Below are positions 1-7,765 of a DNA stretch of 22,200 nucleotides, piece after piece. The stretch covers positions 1 to 22,200 of the forward strand of contig PXBV01000137.1 in NCBI GenBank assembly GCA_003565575.1, written 5' to 3'. This DNA comes from Psychroflexus sp. (GTDB lineage: Bacteria; Bacteroidota; Bacteroidia; Flavobacteriales; Flavobacteriaceae). The first letter of the stretch is position 1. Each line of letters starts with the position of its first letter. The notes under the pieces are model-generated. The model saw only the letters and a program-made list of their open reading frames with translations. It searched no databases and was not told the DNA's origin. A program made the position numbers and the translations under genes.

Positions 1-217
1 ATAAAACAACAAAGACCACATCTGCAAGTTCTTCCCCTAGATCTTTGGCTTTATCACTTTCTTTTTCGCTTTGCTCCCCGTAGCGCCTGGCAATTATTCT
101 GGCCACCTCTCCTACTTCTTCTGTAAGCTGAGCCATATTGGTGAGTTCATTGAAATAACGAACACCGTGTTCTTTTATCCATTCATCAACAGCTTTCTGG
201 GCGTTTTCAATATTCAT
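1..217 (-). CDS. MazG-like nucleotide pyrophosphohydrolase, partial (C-terminus beyond window)
   Basis: The reverse strand from the ATG at 215-217 reads open to the window edge, giving 72 residues that begin MNIENAQKAVDEWI. The sequence shows the MazG/dUTPase-like all-alpha pattern: an acidic EEVGE motif around residues 34-38 and a second acidic ELADVVF motif around residues 63-69. In this family these acidic residues bind the magnesium ions used to split nucleoside triphosphates into monophosphate and pyrophosphate. Flavobacterial relatives are small, roughly 110 residues, so about a third is probably missing. It lies 26 bases downstream of dtd and is probably the last gene of the rsgA-dtd operon. 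A house-cleaning role for damaged nucleotides is inferred from the family; the exact substrate cannot be read from the sequence. Confidence 0.8.
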   Translation of the reverse strand, partial: MNIENAQKAVDEWIKEHGVRYFNELTNMAQLTEEVGEVARIIARRYGEQSEKESDKAKDLGEELADVVFVVL

Positions 218-243
218 AAGTTCTGTATTGATGTATTACAAAT

Positions 244-696
244 TTAGTTTTTTTCTTTAGAATCCAACCAGAAGGTAAGCGGACCATCATTGATAGACGC
301 TACTTGCATGTTTGCCCCAAACCTTCCTGTCTGCACATTACCCGCGTATACATCTTTTAAGGTGGCGGTAAAATCTTGATAAAGTGTTTTGGCTTTTTCT
401 GGTTTGGCTGCTTTTGTAAAACTTGGTCTATTCCCTTTTTTTGTAGATGCATAAAGCGTAAACTGGCTTACAACTAAAATTTCTCCTCCCACCTCATTGA
501 CATTCAAATTCATTTTCCCTTCCTCATCAGAAAAAATACGCATTTGAGTTACTTTTTTGATTAGCCAGTCAATATCACTTTGATGGTCTTCATCTTCTAT
601 TCCCAAATAAATCAATAAACCAGCCTGAATACTTCCGGCAATTTCAGTATCAATTTTTACTGAAGCTTCTTTTACACGTTGTAACACTATTCTCAT
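244..696 (-). CDS. dtd: D-aminoacyl-tRNA deacylase
   Basis: This 150-residue protein has the usual DTD length and start (MRIVLQRVKEASV). The family hydrolyses D-amino acids, and also glycine mischarged on tRNA-Ala, off tRNA in the cytoplasm, protecting translation. Both active-site signatures are present: SQFTLYAS near residues 77-84, and NDGPLTFWLDS near the C-terminus, which carries the Gly-cisPro motif that enforces chirality. The start codon lies one base after the rsgA stop, so the two are probably translated from one transcript. The MazG-like gene follows after 26 bases. Nothing is missing or unusual. Identification is firm on motifs and length. Confidence 0.96.
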   Translation of the reverse strand: MRIVLQRVKEASVKIDTEIAGSIQAGLLIYLGIEDEDHQSDIDWLIKKVTQMRIFSDEEGKMNLNVNEVGGEILVVSQFTLYASTKKGNRPSFTKAAKPEKAKTLYQDFTATLKDVYAGNVQTGRFGANMQVASINDGPLTFWLDSKEKN

Positions 697-697
697 A

Positions 698-1654
698 TTA
701 TCTTAAATCTTGATAAGGATCTTTTCTGAAACTTTCATCCTCTTCGCCTTCCATAATCTGCAAGTAACTTTTATATCTTGAATAAGCAATTTCATCTTCT
801 TCTAATGCTTCCTTTACGGCACATTTAGGTTCATCCACATGGATGCAATTGTTAAATTTACAATGTTGCTTTAATTTAAAAAGCTCTGGAAAATACTGAT
901 CTAGAGTATATTTATCTATATCCACTACACCAAAACCTCTTATGCCTGGGGTATCTATAATTTGACCACCAAAATGCAACTCGTGCATTTCTGCAAAAGT
1001 TGTGGTGTGTTGCCCTTGGCGATGTTGTTCTGAAATTTCAGAGGTTTTTATATTCAAGCTGGGTTCTATAGAGTTGACTAAAGTTGATTTGCCCACCCCG
1101 CTGTGGCCAGCAAATACACTTACCTTATCTTTCATGAGTTCCTTTACTTTATCCACATTTTCACCAGTTTCTGCAGAAATACCTATACAGGTATAGCCTA
1201 CACTTCTATAAAGTTCTGCTAGGTACTTCATTTCTCCAAATTCCTGTAGGCTATATGAATCTACTTTATTGATCAAAATTACCACAGGGATATGGTAAGC
1301 TTCCGCCGTTACTAAAAACCTGTCAATAAAGGTAGTACTGGTTGGTGGATTGTTATGAGTGATGAGCAAAAATGCCAAATCGATATTAGCAGCAATAATA
1401 TGAGTTTGTTTAGACAAATTCACAGACTTACGTATGATGTAATTTTTTCTATCGTGTATTTGTTTTATAATACCAACGGTCTCATCTCCTTTAGTTTCGG
1501 TATTAATTTCTACATAATCTCCTACTGCTACGGGGTTAGTACTTTTGATTCCCTGAAGCCTAAATTTCCCTTTAATTCTTGAATTATAAATCTGTCCATC
1601 TTCTGCTTTGACCTGGTACCAACTGCCTGTAGATTTATGAACAACACCTCTCAT
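698..1654 (-). CDS. rsgA: Small ribosomal subunit biogenesis GTPase RsgA
   Basis: This 318-residue protein is a circularly permuted GTPase. An N-terminal OB-fold region (about 1-75) comes first, then the G motifs in permuted order: G4 NKVD near residue 128, G1 GHSGVGKST near 183-191 and G3 DTPG near 235. The C-terminal zinc knuckle follows, with ligand residues in the order Cys-Cys-His-Cys around 264-277. RsgA binds the immature 30S subunit and acts late in its maturation. The start ATG ends at 1654, with a good -7/-33 promoter about 70-100 bases upstream, so this is the first gene of the operon with dtd and the MazG-like gene. Identification is secure. Confidence 0.97.
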   Translation of the reverse strand: MRGVVHKSTGSWYQVKAEDGQIYNSRIKGKFRLQGIKSTNPVAVGDYVEINTETKGDETVGIIKQIHDRKNYIIRKSVNLSKQTHIIAANIDLAFLLITHNNPPTSTTFIDRFLVTAEAYHIPVVILINKVDSYSLQEFGEMKYLAELYRSVGYTCIGISAETGENVDKVKELMKDKVSVFAGHSGVGKSTLVNSIEPSLNIKTSEISEQHRQGQHTTTFAEMHELHFGGQIIDTPGIRGFGVVDIDKYTLDQYFPELFKLKQHCKFNNCIHVDEPKCAVKEALEEDEIAYSRYKSYLQIMEGEEDESFRKDPYQDLR

Positions 1655-1725
1655 TTAATTTCTTTTTGAATATATGACCACCACAATTAAAGGTTTAGAT
1701 TAAGTTTTGGTTGACGTATGTATTA

Positions 1726-1755
1726 CAAAATTAAACTTTAAACTAAGACCACAAA
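1726..1755 (-). promoter_or_regulatory. Predicted Bacteroidota promoter for rsgA-dtd-MazG operon
   Basis: Read on the minus strand, TAATTTTG (1726-1733) matches the Bacteroidota -7 consensus TAnnTTTG exactly. A TTTG at 1752-1755 serves as the -33 element, with an 18-base spacer. The predicted transcript start near 1719 leaves a leader of about 65 bases before rsgA. This is a consensus match only. Confidence 0.5.
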
Positions 1756-1819
1756 GCTAATTCTATTTGCATTTATAAACCTCTGTAAATAAAATAACTG
1801 ATTAGCGTTCTATTCTGAA

Positions 1820-1848
1820 TTTGAAAAGCGATATAATTTGTATTTTTG
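1820..1848 (+). promoter_or_regulatory. Predicted Bacteroidota promoter for gldA operon
   Basis: TTTG at 1820-1823, a 17-base spacer and TATTTTTG at 1841-1848 fit the Bacteroidota -33/-7 consensus exactly. Transcription would begin around 1853-1856, leaving only about ten leader bases before the gldA ATG at 1864. That short leader also argues against the TTG at 1846 as a start, because it lies inside the -7 box. Confidence 0.6.
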
Positions 1849-1863
1849 GACAAAAGTTTCAAA

Positions 1864-2763
1864 ATGTCGATTGAGGTTAATGCTATTTCTAAAGTATATC
1901 AAAAGCAATTTGCTCTAGAAGATATAAATTTTAAAATATCTAAAGGGGAAGTAGTAGGTTTACTTGGACCTAATGGCGCTGGTAAATCAACGTTGATGAA
2001 GATTTTGACTGGGTTTATTTCTCCCACAAGTGGTGATGCTGTCATCAATAATTTAAAATTATCTGAAGCCAAGACCAACATCCAAAAACAAATAGGTTAC
2101 TTGCCAGAGCACAACCCCATTTATTTGGAAATGTACGTCAAAGAATATCTAAATTTTCATGCTAGGATTTTTAATGCTCCAAAGGAAAGGATAGATACGG
2201 TTATTGAACAGACTAAACTTACACCGGAAATAAACAAGCGTATTCATCAACTCTCCAAAGGTTACAGACAACGTGTTGGAATTGCTGCGGCCTTACTACA
2301 TGACCCAGAACTTTTAATTTTAGATGAACCCTCCACAGGTTTAGACCCTAATCAACTTATAGAAATCAGAAATCTAATCAAATCTATTAGCCAACATAAA
2401 ACTATATTACTTTCTACGCATATTATGCAGGAGGTAGAAGCAATTTGTGATCGAGTTATCATTATTAACAAAGGAAAAATAGTTTCAGATAAAAAACTTA
2501 AAGACCTTAACAATGATGATGAACAAGTTATTGAAGTAGAGTTTAATTACAGAATTGAAGAAGTAGCTCTAAAAGAGATAGGGAAGGTAAGGCATGTAAA
2601 AAATACGATTAGGTTTAAATATGAAATTACATTTGACACCAATATAGATAAGCGAGCTGACATCTTTGATTTTGCTTATGACAAAGGATTAAAAATTATT
2701 GAACTACATAAAAAAAATAAAAACTTAGAAAGCTTATTTATCGAGTTAACCAAAAAAGCTTAA
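1864..2763 (+). CDS. gldA: Gliding motility-associated ABC transporter ATP-binding subunit GldA
   Basis: The protein has 299 residues from the ATG at 1864, beginning MSIEVNAISKVY. It is a complete ABC ATPase: Walker A GPNGAGKST at 35-43, a Q-loop region YLPEHNP at 79-85 with Glu82 in the usual Gln position, signature LSKGY at 130-134, Walker B LLILDEP at 150-156 with catalytic Glu155, and switch His186. The extended LSTHIMQEVEAICDRV stretch and the start resemble Flavobacterium johnsoniae GldA as I recall it. There GldA works with membrane subunits GldF and GldG in gliding and the linked type IX secretion apparatus. No gldF or gldG is in this window. An open frame continues upstream to a TTG at 1846, but that codon lies in the promoter box, so I chose 1864. 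A different ABC exporter ATPase of the same branch is the main alternative. Confidence 0.85.
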   Translation: MSIEVNAISKVYQKQFALEDINFKISKGEVVGLLGPNGAGKSTLMKILTGFISPTSGDAVINNLKLSEAKTNIQKQIGYLPEHNPIYLEMYVKEYLNFHARIFNAPKERIDTVIEQTKLTPEINKRIHQLSKGYRQRVGIAAALLHDPELLILDEPSTGLDPNQLIEIRNLIKSISQHKTILLSTHIMQEVEAICDRVIIINKGKIVSDKKLKDLNNDDEQVIEVEFNYRIEEVALKEIGKVRHVKNTIRFKYEITFDTNIDKRADIFDFAYDKGLKIIELHKKNKNLESLFIELTKKA

Positions 2764-2812
2764 GCGTTTTACGAGCCTTCATTTTAATACTTCATAAACT
2801 CCAATACCTTAA

Positions 2813-3748
2813 ATGAAACGAAATTTTAAATCTTATCTGACTATAAGCCTAAAAGGATTAGGTATGGGAGCTGCAGATGTAGTACCAGGTGTTTCTGGCG
2901 GCACTATTGCTTTTATTACAGGCATTTACGAAGAGTTGGTCACAACCATTGCAAATGTTGACTTAAGCTTGATTAAAACTTGGAAAAGCAAAGGCTTTAA
3001 GACGATGTGGGAACAACTGAATGGTAATTTTATTTTATCTCTACTTTTAGGGATTGCTCTGAGTGTTTTTACATTAATGCGTTTAACCCATTTTCTACTT
3101 GAAACTTACCCGATAGTAGTTTGGTCATTTTTCTTTGGCTTAGTGCTGGCAAGCGTTTGGTATGTAGGTAAACAAATAAAGCAATGGAATTTTAAATTAT
3201 TTGGTTTTGCTTGCCTAGGATTTATGATTGCTTTTGGAATTACCCTTTTAACTCCTTCTGAAGGTATTGACCATCCACTCTATTTTTTATTATGCGGAGC
3301 CATTGCCATTTGCGCTATGATTTTACCTGGTATTTCTGGTGCATTTATCCTAGTGCTTTTGGGGGCTTATAAGTCTGTTAGCCAGGCTGTTTCAGAACTC
3401 GACTTTCGAGTAATAAGTCTGGTAGCAATTGGAGCAATTATTGGCATTTTGAGCTTTTCTAGAATTTTGAAGTGGCTGTTTAATCACTATCAATTAATAA
3501 CTTTAGCTATATTAACTGGATTTATTGCTGGATCTTTAAATAAAATATGGCCGTGGAAAAATGTTTTAAATTCAGAAATTGTAAAGGATAAGCTGGTTGT
3601 TTTAGAGGAAGTTTCTGTTTTACCACAAAATTTTAATGGTGAACCCCAACTACTTTTGGCAAGTTTAGCAGCAGTTTTAGGCTTTGCTCTTATATTGATT
3701 TTAGAAAAGATTGCAGAAAAAGAACCAATTGCCAATGCAAAGCACTAG
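2813..3748 (+). CDS. DUF368 polytopic membrane protein, first tandem copy (candidate undecaprenyl-phosphate translocase)
   Basis: This 311-residue protein is very hydrophobic, with roughly eight or nine membrane segments. It carries the DUF368 signature twice: AADVVPGVSGGTIAF at residues 20-34 and ILPGISGAFILVLLG near 165-180. The two look like halves of an internal repeat. DUF368 proteins (named PopT in published work) and DedA-family UptA proteins were reported to return undecaprenyl phosphate to the cytoplasmic face of the inner membrane, recycling the carrier for peptidoglycan and surface polysaccharides. That role is transferred from the family here. The gene follows gldA by 49 bases with no clear promoter of its own, and its last 14 bases overlap the second DUF368 copy. 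It keeps Asp22 in the first signature, which the second copy replaces with Asn. Confidence 0.88.
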   Translation: MKRNFKSYLTISLKGLGMGAADVVPGVSGGTIAFITGIYEELVTTIANVDLSLIKTWKSKGFKTMWEQLNGNFILSLLLGIALSVFTLMRLTHFLLETYPIVVWSFFFGLVLASVWYVGKQIKQWNFKLFGFACLGFMIAFGITLLTPSEGIDHPLYFLLCGAIAICAMILPGISGAFILVLLGAYKSVSQAVSELDFRVISLVAIGAIIGILSFSRILKWLFNHYQLITLAILTGFIAGSLNKIWPWKNVLNSEIVKDKLVVLEEVSVLPQNFNGEPQLLLASLAAVLGFALILILEKIAEKEPIANAKH

Positions 3749-4745
3749 AACCTTAAGCGACAAAGTTTTTCTTTTTCTAAAAGGCCTTGCTATGGGTGCT
3801 GCAAATAAAGTACCTGGAGTTTCTGGCGGTGTAGTTGCTTTTGTTGCTGGATTCTATGAAGAGTTTATCTATTCACTTCAAAAATTTAATTTAAAGTCCT
3901 TAAAGCTACTAGCAAATGCTAGATTTTCTAGCTTCTTTCAATACATCAATGCCAAATTTTTAGTCGTTCTCATTTCTGGTATGGTGTTTAGTTATTTCAG
4001 CGTTTCCAAATTATTAGATTTTTTAATCGCTCATTATGAGCTTTACGTTTGGGCTACGTTTTTTGGAATGATTATCGGTTCGATATATTACATTGCTAAG
4101 GATTTCAAATTCAAGCAAGTGAATACAATTTTGTGGATAAGTTTTGGAATCGTGGTTGGGCTTAGCATAAGTTTCTTAAAGCCCGCCACAGAAAATGATC
4201 ACTTGCTTTTTGTGTTTTTCTGTGGAATCATAAGCGTATCAGGCATGACCCTTCCCGGTTTATCAGGTTCTTTTATTTTGATTCTTTTGGGCAACTACGT
4301 TTTACTTCTTGTAGATGCGGTCAATGCCTTGTACGACACCTTGGCGGAAGTTATTAAATTAGACTTTTCATTTAGAAGCAATCCTATAAGAATCAGACTT
4401 TTAGAAGTTTTAGGCTCCTTTACAGCAGGCTCATTGTTTGGATTAATTACTTTATCTCACCTTTTAAATTATGTCTTGAAGCATTACAAAAAAATTACAT
4501 TTTCCATTATTATAGGGTTTATTACAGGAAGCTTAGGTGTGGTTTGGCCTTGGAAAGAAAGAATTTTCAAAGTAGATGCAACTGGAGCTTTCATCACAGA
4601 TAGTAATGGTGATTTAATCTTAGATAATTACTTAAGGTATTGGCCAAGTTTAAATGAAGTAAATACTTGGATTGCTTTCCTTTTTATTATATTGGGAATT
4701 TTAATAGTTTTGAGCTTGGCTTGGTATGGCAAAGCCAAAAAATAA
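3735..4745 (+). CDS. DUF368 polytopic membrane protein, second tandem copy (candidate undecaprenyl-phosphate translocase)
   Basis: The protein has 336 residues from the ATG at 3735, which lies 14 bases inside the end of the preceding DUF368 gene in another frame; this suggests translational coupling. The frame stays open up to a TTG at 3711, but an ATG start with a smaller overlap is more likely. It has the same architecture as its neighbour: AANKVPGVSGGVVAF near the start and TLPGLSGSFILILLG near residue 175. Between the last two membrane segments it carries a longer hydrophilic stretch rich in Asp, Thr and Asn, around residues 275-305. The pair looks like an old duplication, since the two differ at many positions outside the signatures. 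The predicted role is lipid-carrier recycling or transport, perhaps with a different substrate. aroE begins eight bases after its stop. Confidence 0.87.
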   Translation: MQSTRTLSDKVFLFLKGLAMGAANKVPGVSGGVVAFVAGFYEEFIYSLQKFNLKSLKLLANARFSSFFQYINAKFLVVLISGMVFSYFSVSKLLDFLIAHYELYVWATFFGMIIGSIYYIAKDFKFKQVNTILWISFGIVVGLSISFLKPATENDHLLFVFFCGIISVSGMTLPGLSGSFILILLGNYVLLLVDAVNALYDTLAEVIKLDFSFRSNPIRIRLLEVLGSFTAGSLFGLITLSHLLNYVLKHYKKITFSIIIGFITGSLGVVWPWKERIFKVDATGAFITDSNGDLILDNYLRYWPSLNEVNTWIAFLFIILGILIVLSLAWYGKAKK

Positions 4746-4753
4746 CTCTGCAT

Positions 4754-5482
4754 ATGACAACTTACGGACTTTTAGGTAAAAATATTGATTATTCATTTTC
4801 AAAATCTTATTTCAATACCAAATTTCATAATGAAGCCATTAAGGCTAAATACATCAATTACGATATTGCTGAGATTAAAGAAGTCAAGCAAATTGTAAAC
4901 AACTCTATTGATTTAGCTGGGCTTAACGTGACCATTCCTTATAAGGAAGCAGTGATTCCTTTTCTAGATGAAATTGACTCTCAGGCCGAACGCATTGGAG
5001 CTGTAAACACGATTAAGATTGAAAATAAAAAAATGATTGGCTACAATACTGATGTTTTTGGGTTTACAAAATCTATTTTCCCGCTTATTGCTCCCAATCA
5101 TGAAGCAGCTTTAATTTTAGGCACTGGTGGTGCTGCTAAAGCAATACGGCATGCGTTGGTTTCCATGGGTTACCAAATCAATTTTGTGTCTAGAGATAAA
5201 GAAAAAGGAGATTTTACATATGACGAGCTGTCCGCTGAAGTTATGAAGAATCATCAACTCATCGTCAATTGCACGCCACTAGGTACTCATCCAGACGTCA
5301 ATCAATTTCCACCTATCCCTTATGAATTTATTACCAATGAACACTTGCTTTATGATTTAATTTATAATCCATCTATTACAAGCTTTTTGGCTCAAGGACG
5401 AGAAAAAGGTGCTCAAGTGATTAACGGAGAACAGATGCTAATTAGCCAAGCAGAGAAAGCTTGGGAGATCTGGAATAGTTAA
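4754..5482 (+). CDS. aroE: Shikimate dehydrogenase (NADP+)
   Basis: The protein has 242 residues from the ATG at 4754, slightly shorter than the 270 or so of E. coli AroE. It reduces 3-dehydroshikimate to shikimate in aromatic amino acid synthesis. Visible motifs: shikimate-binding Ser14 and Ser16 in YSFSKS, catalytic Lys64 in NVTIPYK, GAVNTI, the NTDVFGF block with the conserved Asp (NTDGxG in many bacteria), the nucleotide-binding loop LGTGGAAKA near 120, VNCTPLG, and the C-terminal NGEQMLISQA. An in-frame extension back to 4667 would lie inside the DUF368 gene and has no family support. It is the last gene of the gldA-DUF368-DUF368 string and is followed by stacked hairpins. Confidence 0.95.
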   Translation: MTTYGLLGKNIDYSFSKSYFNTKFHNEAIKAKYINYDIAEIKEVKQIVNNSIDLAGLNVTIPYKEAVIPFLDEIDSQAERIGAVNTIKIENKKMIGYNTDVFGFTKSIFPLIAPNHEAALILGTGGAAKAIRHALVSMGYQINFVSRDKEKGDFTYDELSAEVMKNHQLIVNCTPLGTHPDVNQFPPIPYEFITNEHLLYDLIYNPSITSFLAQGREKGAQVINGEQMLISQAEKAWEIWNS

Positions 5483-5512
5483 AAAATATACTTATCTTTT
5501 TTAAAAATGTAA

Positions 5513-5535
5513 AGATATCCAAGATTTGGATATCT
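5513..5535. terminator. Perfect 10-bp hairpin after aroE
   Basis: AGATATCCAA (5513-5522), loop GAT, then the exact reverse complement TTGGATATCT (5526-5535). There is no T-run on its plus-strand 3' side, so it is not a classic intrinsic terminator for aroE. Read on the minus strand it is followed by a T-rich stretch. It is the first of three dyads in this convergent gap. Confidence 0.5.
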
Positions 5536-5552
5536 GCTTAAACATAAATTAT

Positions 5553-5596
5553 AAACCATATTGGCCATTAAAAATTTTTAACGGCCAATATGGTTT
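5553..5596. terminator. Long near-perfect dyad, probable bidirectional terminator between aroE and aconitase
   Basis: Arms AAACCATATTGGCC (5553-5566) and GGCCAATATGGTTT (5583-5596) pair perfectly over 14 bases. The 16-base interior contains TTAAAAATTTTTAA, which is itself palindromic, so the whole 44 bases can pair with only one A/C mismatch. It sits between convergent genes, so a role in ending transcription from both sides is the simplest reading. No strong T-run follows. Confidence 0.6.
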
Positions 5597-5613
5597 GTAA
5601 AGTAGCTTTACAA
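5595..5613. terminator. Perfect 8-bp hairpin just after the aconitase stop
   Basis: TTGTAAAG (5595-5602), loop TAG, CTTTACAA (5606-5613). It shares two bases with the preceding dyad, so the two cannot both form fully. It begins six bases past the aconitase stop codon on the minus strand. Confidence 0.4.
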
Positions 5614-5619
5614 TTAAAT

Positions 5620-7602
5620 TTAGTTTAAACGCTCTTTGAAGTGGTTGATAATTCCCCCTTTAATTAAAACTTCAATTTGACGACTACTTAAACTATGTTT
5701 GGTTTTAATAGTTTTAGTATCCCCATTTGATTTATGAATTGCTACTTCAATGGTTTGATTTGATTGTACAGACTTTACAACGTCTTTTAATTCGATATCA
5801 TCACCTTGTTCAATTAAATCATAATCAGATCCATTAATAAATTCTAAAGGTAAAATCCCGAAATTTACCAAATTTTGCCATGCAATTCTTGCGTAACTTT
5901 TAGCAATAACTGCAACTTGACCCAAGAATTTTGGAGCCAAAGCCGCATGTTCACGACTTGAACCTTGCGCATAATTTTCAGCAGCAACTACCACGTGACC
6001 TCCTCTAGATTCTTTTGCATCAATTGCTCTATCATAAAATGTTTCATCAATGACGGTAAATGAATATTTGCTGATTTCTGGAAGATTACTTCTATAGGGA
6101 AGAACTTCAGCTCCTGCTTTTAAAATTTCATCGGTAGAAATATTGTCCCCCATCTTCAGTAATACAGGAACTTTATAAGACTTCTGTAATTCAGGGATTT
6201 CTGGTAGTGTTTTAATATTCGGTCCTTTTTCTAGCTCAACTGACTCGTTATCCTCAATAGGTGAAACTAACATATCAGTATTGATAATTTCGTAAGTAGG
6301 ATATTCAAATTTTGGGTAGGTCATTTTAAATTCTTTTTCCATATCCCGAGGATCTGTAATTTTTCCCATCAAAGCAGAGGCAGCAGCGGTTTCTGGACTA
6401 CAAAGATGCACTTGATCATCTTTGGTTCCGCTTCTATCAGGGAAATTTCTAGGCATAGTTCGCAAGCTAATCGTTCCACTTGCGGGAGCCTGTCCCATGC
6501 CTATGCAGCCCATACAACCCGATTGATGAAATCGACCACCTGATTTTATCAAATTTGCAAAAGCTCGGTTATCTATCATGTTTTGGATAATTTGCCTAGA
6601 AGTTGGGTTGATGTCAAAACTCACTTCAGGACTTACGCTTTTATCTTTTACAATGGCACTTGCTATCCAGAAGTCACGCAATCCAGGATTTGCAGAAGAA
6701 CCAATAACAACTTGGCTAATTTCTTTTCCTGCTACTTCTGAAACAGGAACTACATTGCCTGGACTGGTTGGTAAGGCGATGAGTGGAACTAATTCATCTA
6801 AAATGATTTCCTCATGAAAATCGTAGTCACAATCTTCATCTGCTACCAATTCCACCCAATCCTCTTCTCTCTCTTGAGATTTCAAGAAGCGTTTAGTCTC
6901 TTCATCACTAGGGAAGACAGATGTAGTGGCACCAAGCTCAGCGCCCATATTAGCAATAACGTGGCGATCCATGGCACTTAATTCTTGGAGGCCATCTCCA
7001 TAATATTCAATAATTTTACCAACACCACCTTTAACATCGTGTCTTCTAAGCATTTCTAAGACTACATCTTTAGCACTAACCCAGTCGTGAAGTTTACCTG
7101 TAAGTTTAACGCCCATAACTTGAGGCATTTTAACATAATAAGGCTGTCCAGCAATGGCCGCAGCAACATCTAAACCGCCTGTTCCAATGGCTAACATCCC
7201 AAGTGATCCAGCTGCACAGGTATGCGAATCTGAACCCACTAAAGTTTTACCTGGTTTCCCAAATCGTTCCATGTGTACTGGATGACTAACCCCGTTTCCA
7301 GGTCTACTAAACCATAGACCAAAACGTTGGGCAGCTGATTTTAAAAATTTATGGTCATCAGCATTTTTAAAATCGGTTTGAAGTAAATTATGATCTACAT
7401 ACTGAACTGCTACTTCTGTTTTTGCCTTATCTAACCCCATAGCCTCTAGCTCGAGTTGTACTAAAGTTCCAGTTGCGTCTTGTAGCAAAGCTTGGTCTAT
7501 TTTGATACCAATTTCTTCGCCAGGCTCCATTTTACCTTCTATTAAATGTGATTCTATTAATTTTTGAGTTACATTTTTTGCCATAACAATACTATTTTTC
7601 AT
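5620..7602 (-). CDS. acn: Aconitate hydratase, Aquifex-type (about 660 residues)
   Basis: This 660-residue protein converts citrate to isocitrate through cis-aconitate in the TCA cycle. It belongs to the shorter Aquifex-type branch rather than the 850-900-residue AcnA or AcnB. [4Fe-4S] cluster ligands are visible: Cys129 in GSDSHTC and two cysteines in GCMGCIGMG near residue 360. The C-terminal swivelling domain is intact, with GDNISTDEI near 487 and GSSREHAALAPKFLG near 555-570, whose Ser-Arg is the substrate-binding pair. The length and overall plan also resemble isopropylmalate isomerase, but the fused single-chain form fits aconitase. A second ATG at 7584 (MAKNVTQKLI) resembles the usual family start and may be the real one; I give the longer frame. 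It is transcribed convergently with aroE. Confidence 0.92.
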   Translation of the reverse strand: MKNSIVMAKNVTQKLIESHLIEGKMEPGEEIGIKIDQALLQDATGTLVQLELEAMGLDKAKTEVAVQYVDHNLLQTDFKNADDHKFLKSAAQRFGLWFSRPGNGVSHPVHMERFGKPGKTLVGSDSHTCAAGSLGMLAIGTGGLDVAAAIAGQPYYVKMPQVMGVKLTGKLHDWVSAKDVVLEMLRRHDVKGGVGKIIEYYGDGLQELSAMDRHVIANMGAELGATTSVFPSDEETKRFLKSQEREEDWVELVADEDCDYDFHEEIILDELVPLIALPTSPGNVVPVSEVAGKEISQVVIGSSANPGLRDFWIASAIVKDKSVSPEVSFDINPTSRQIIQNMIDNRAFANLIKSGGRFHQSGCMGCIGMGQAPASGTISLRTMPRNFPDRSGTKDDQVHLCSPETAAASALMGKITDPRDMEKEFKMTYPKFEYPTYEIINTDMLVSPIEDNESVELEKGPNIKTLPEIPELQKSYKVPVLLKMGDNISTDEILKAGAEVLPYRSNLPEISKYSFTVIDETFYDRAIDAKESRGGHVVVAAENYAQGSSREHAALAPKFLGQVAVIAKSYARIAWQNLVNFGILPLEFINGSDYDLIEQGDDIELKDVVKSVQSNQTIEVAIHKSNGDTKTIKTKHSLSSRQIEVLIKGGIINHFKERLN

Positions 7603-7765
7603 AATCTAATCAATGAAACAATAGTCTGGTTATGGATTAACAAACTTTAATTTTAATCTAACACTTAATAGTTTGATTTTGATTTTAATTAAGGTTTCTC
7701 AAACATTTAGATTGAAAGTTTGATAGTAATTACAACATCTAGATAAGCGTAGTTAAAACTTGCAA

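Noticed and set aside
1846..1863. TTG start extending gldA by six codons
   Set aside because: The TTG lies in the predicted -7 box, and MSIEVN at 1864 matches the usual GldA beginning.
4667..4753. N-terminal extension of aroE by 29 residues
   Set aside because: It runs inside the second DUF368 gene in another frame; AroE proteins start at the MTTYGLLG position.
5620..7602. 3-isopropylmalate dehydratase (LeuC-LeuD fusion)
   Set aside because: The same superfamily, but the single-chain 660-residue form with these cluster motifs fits Aquifex-type aconitase, and no leu genes are nearby.
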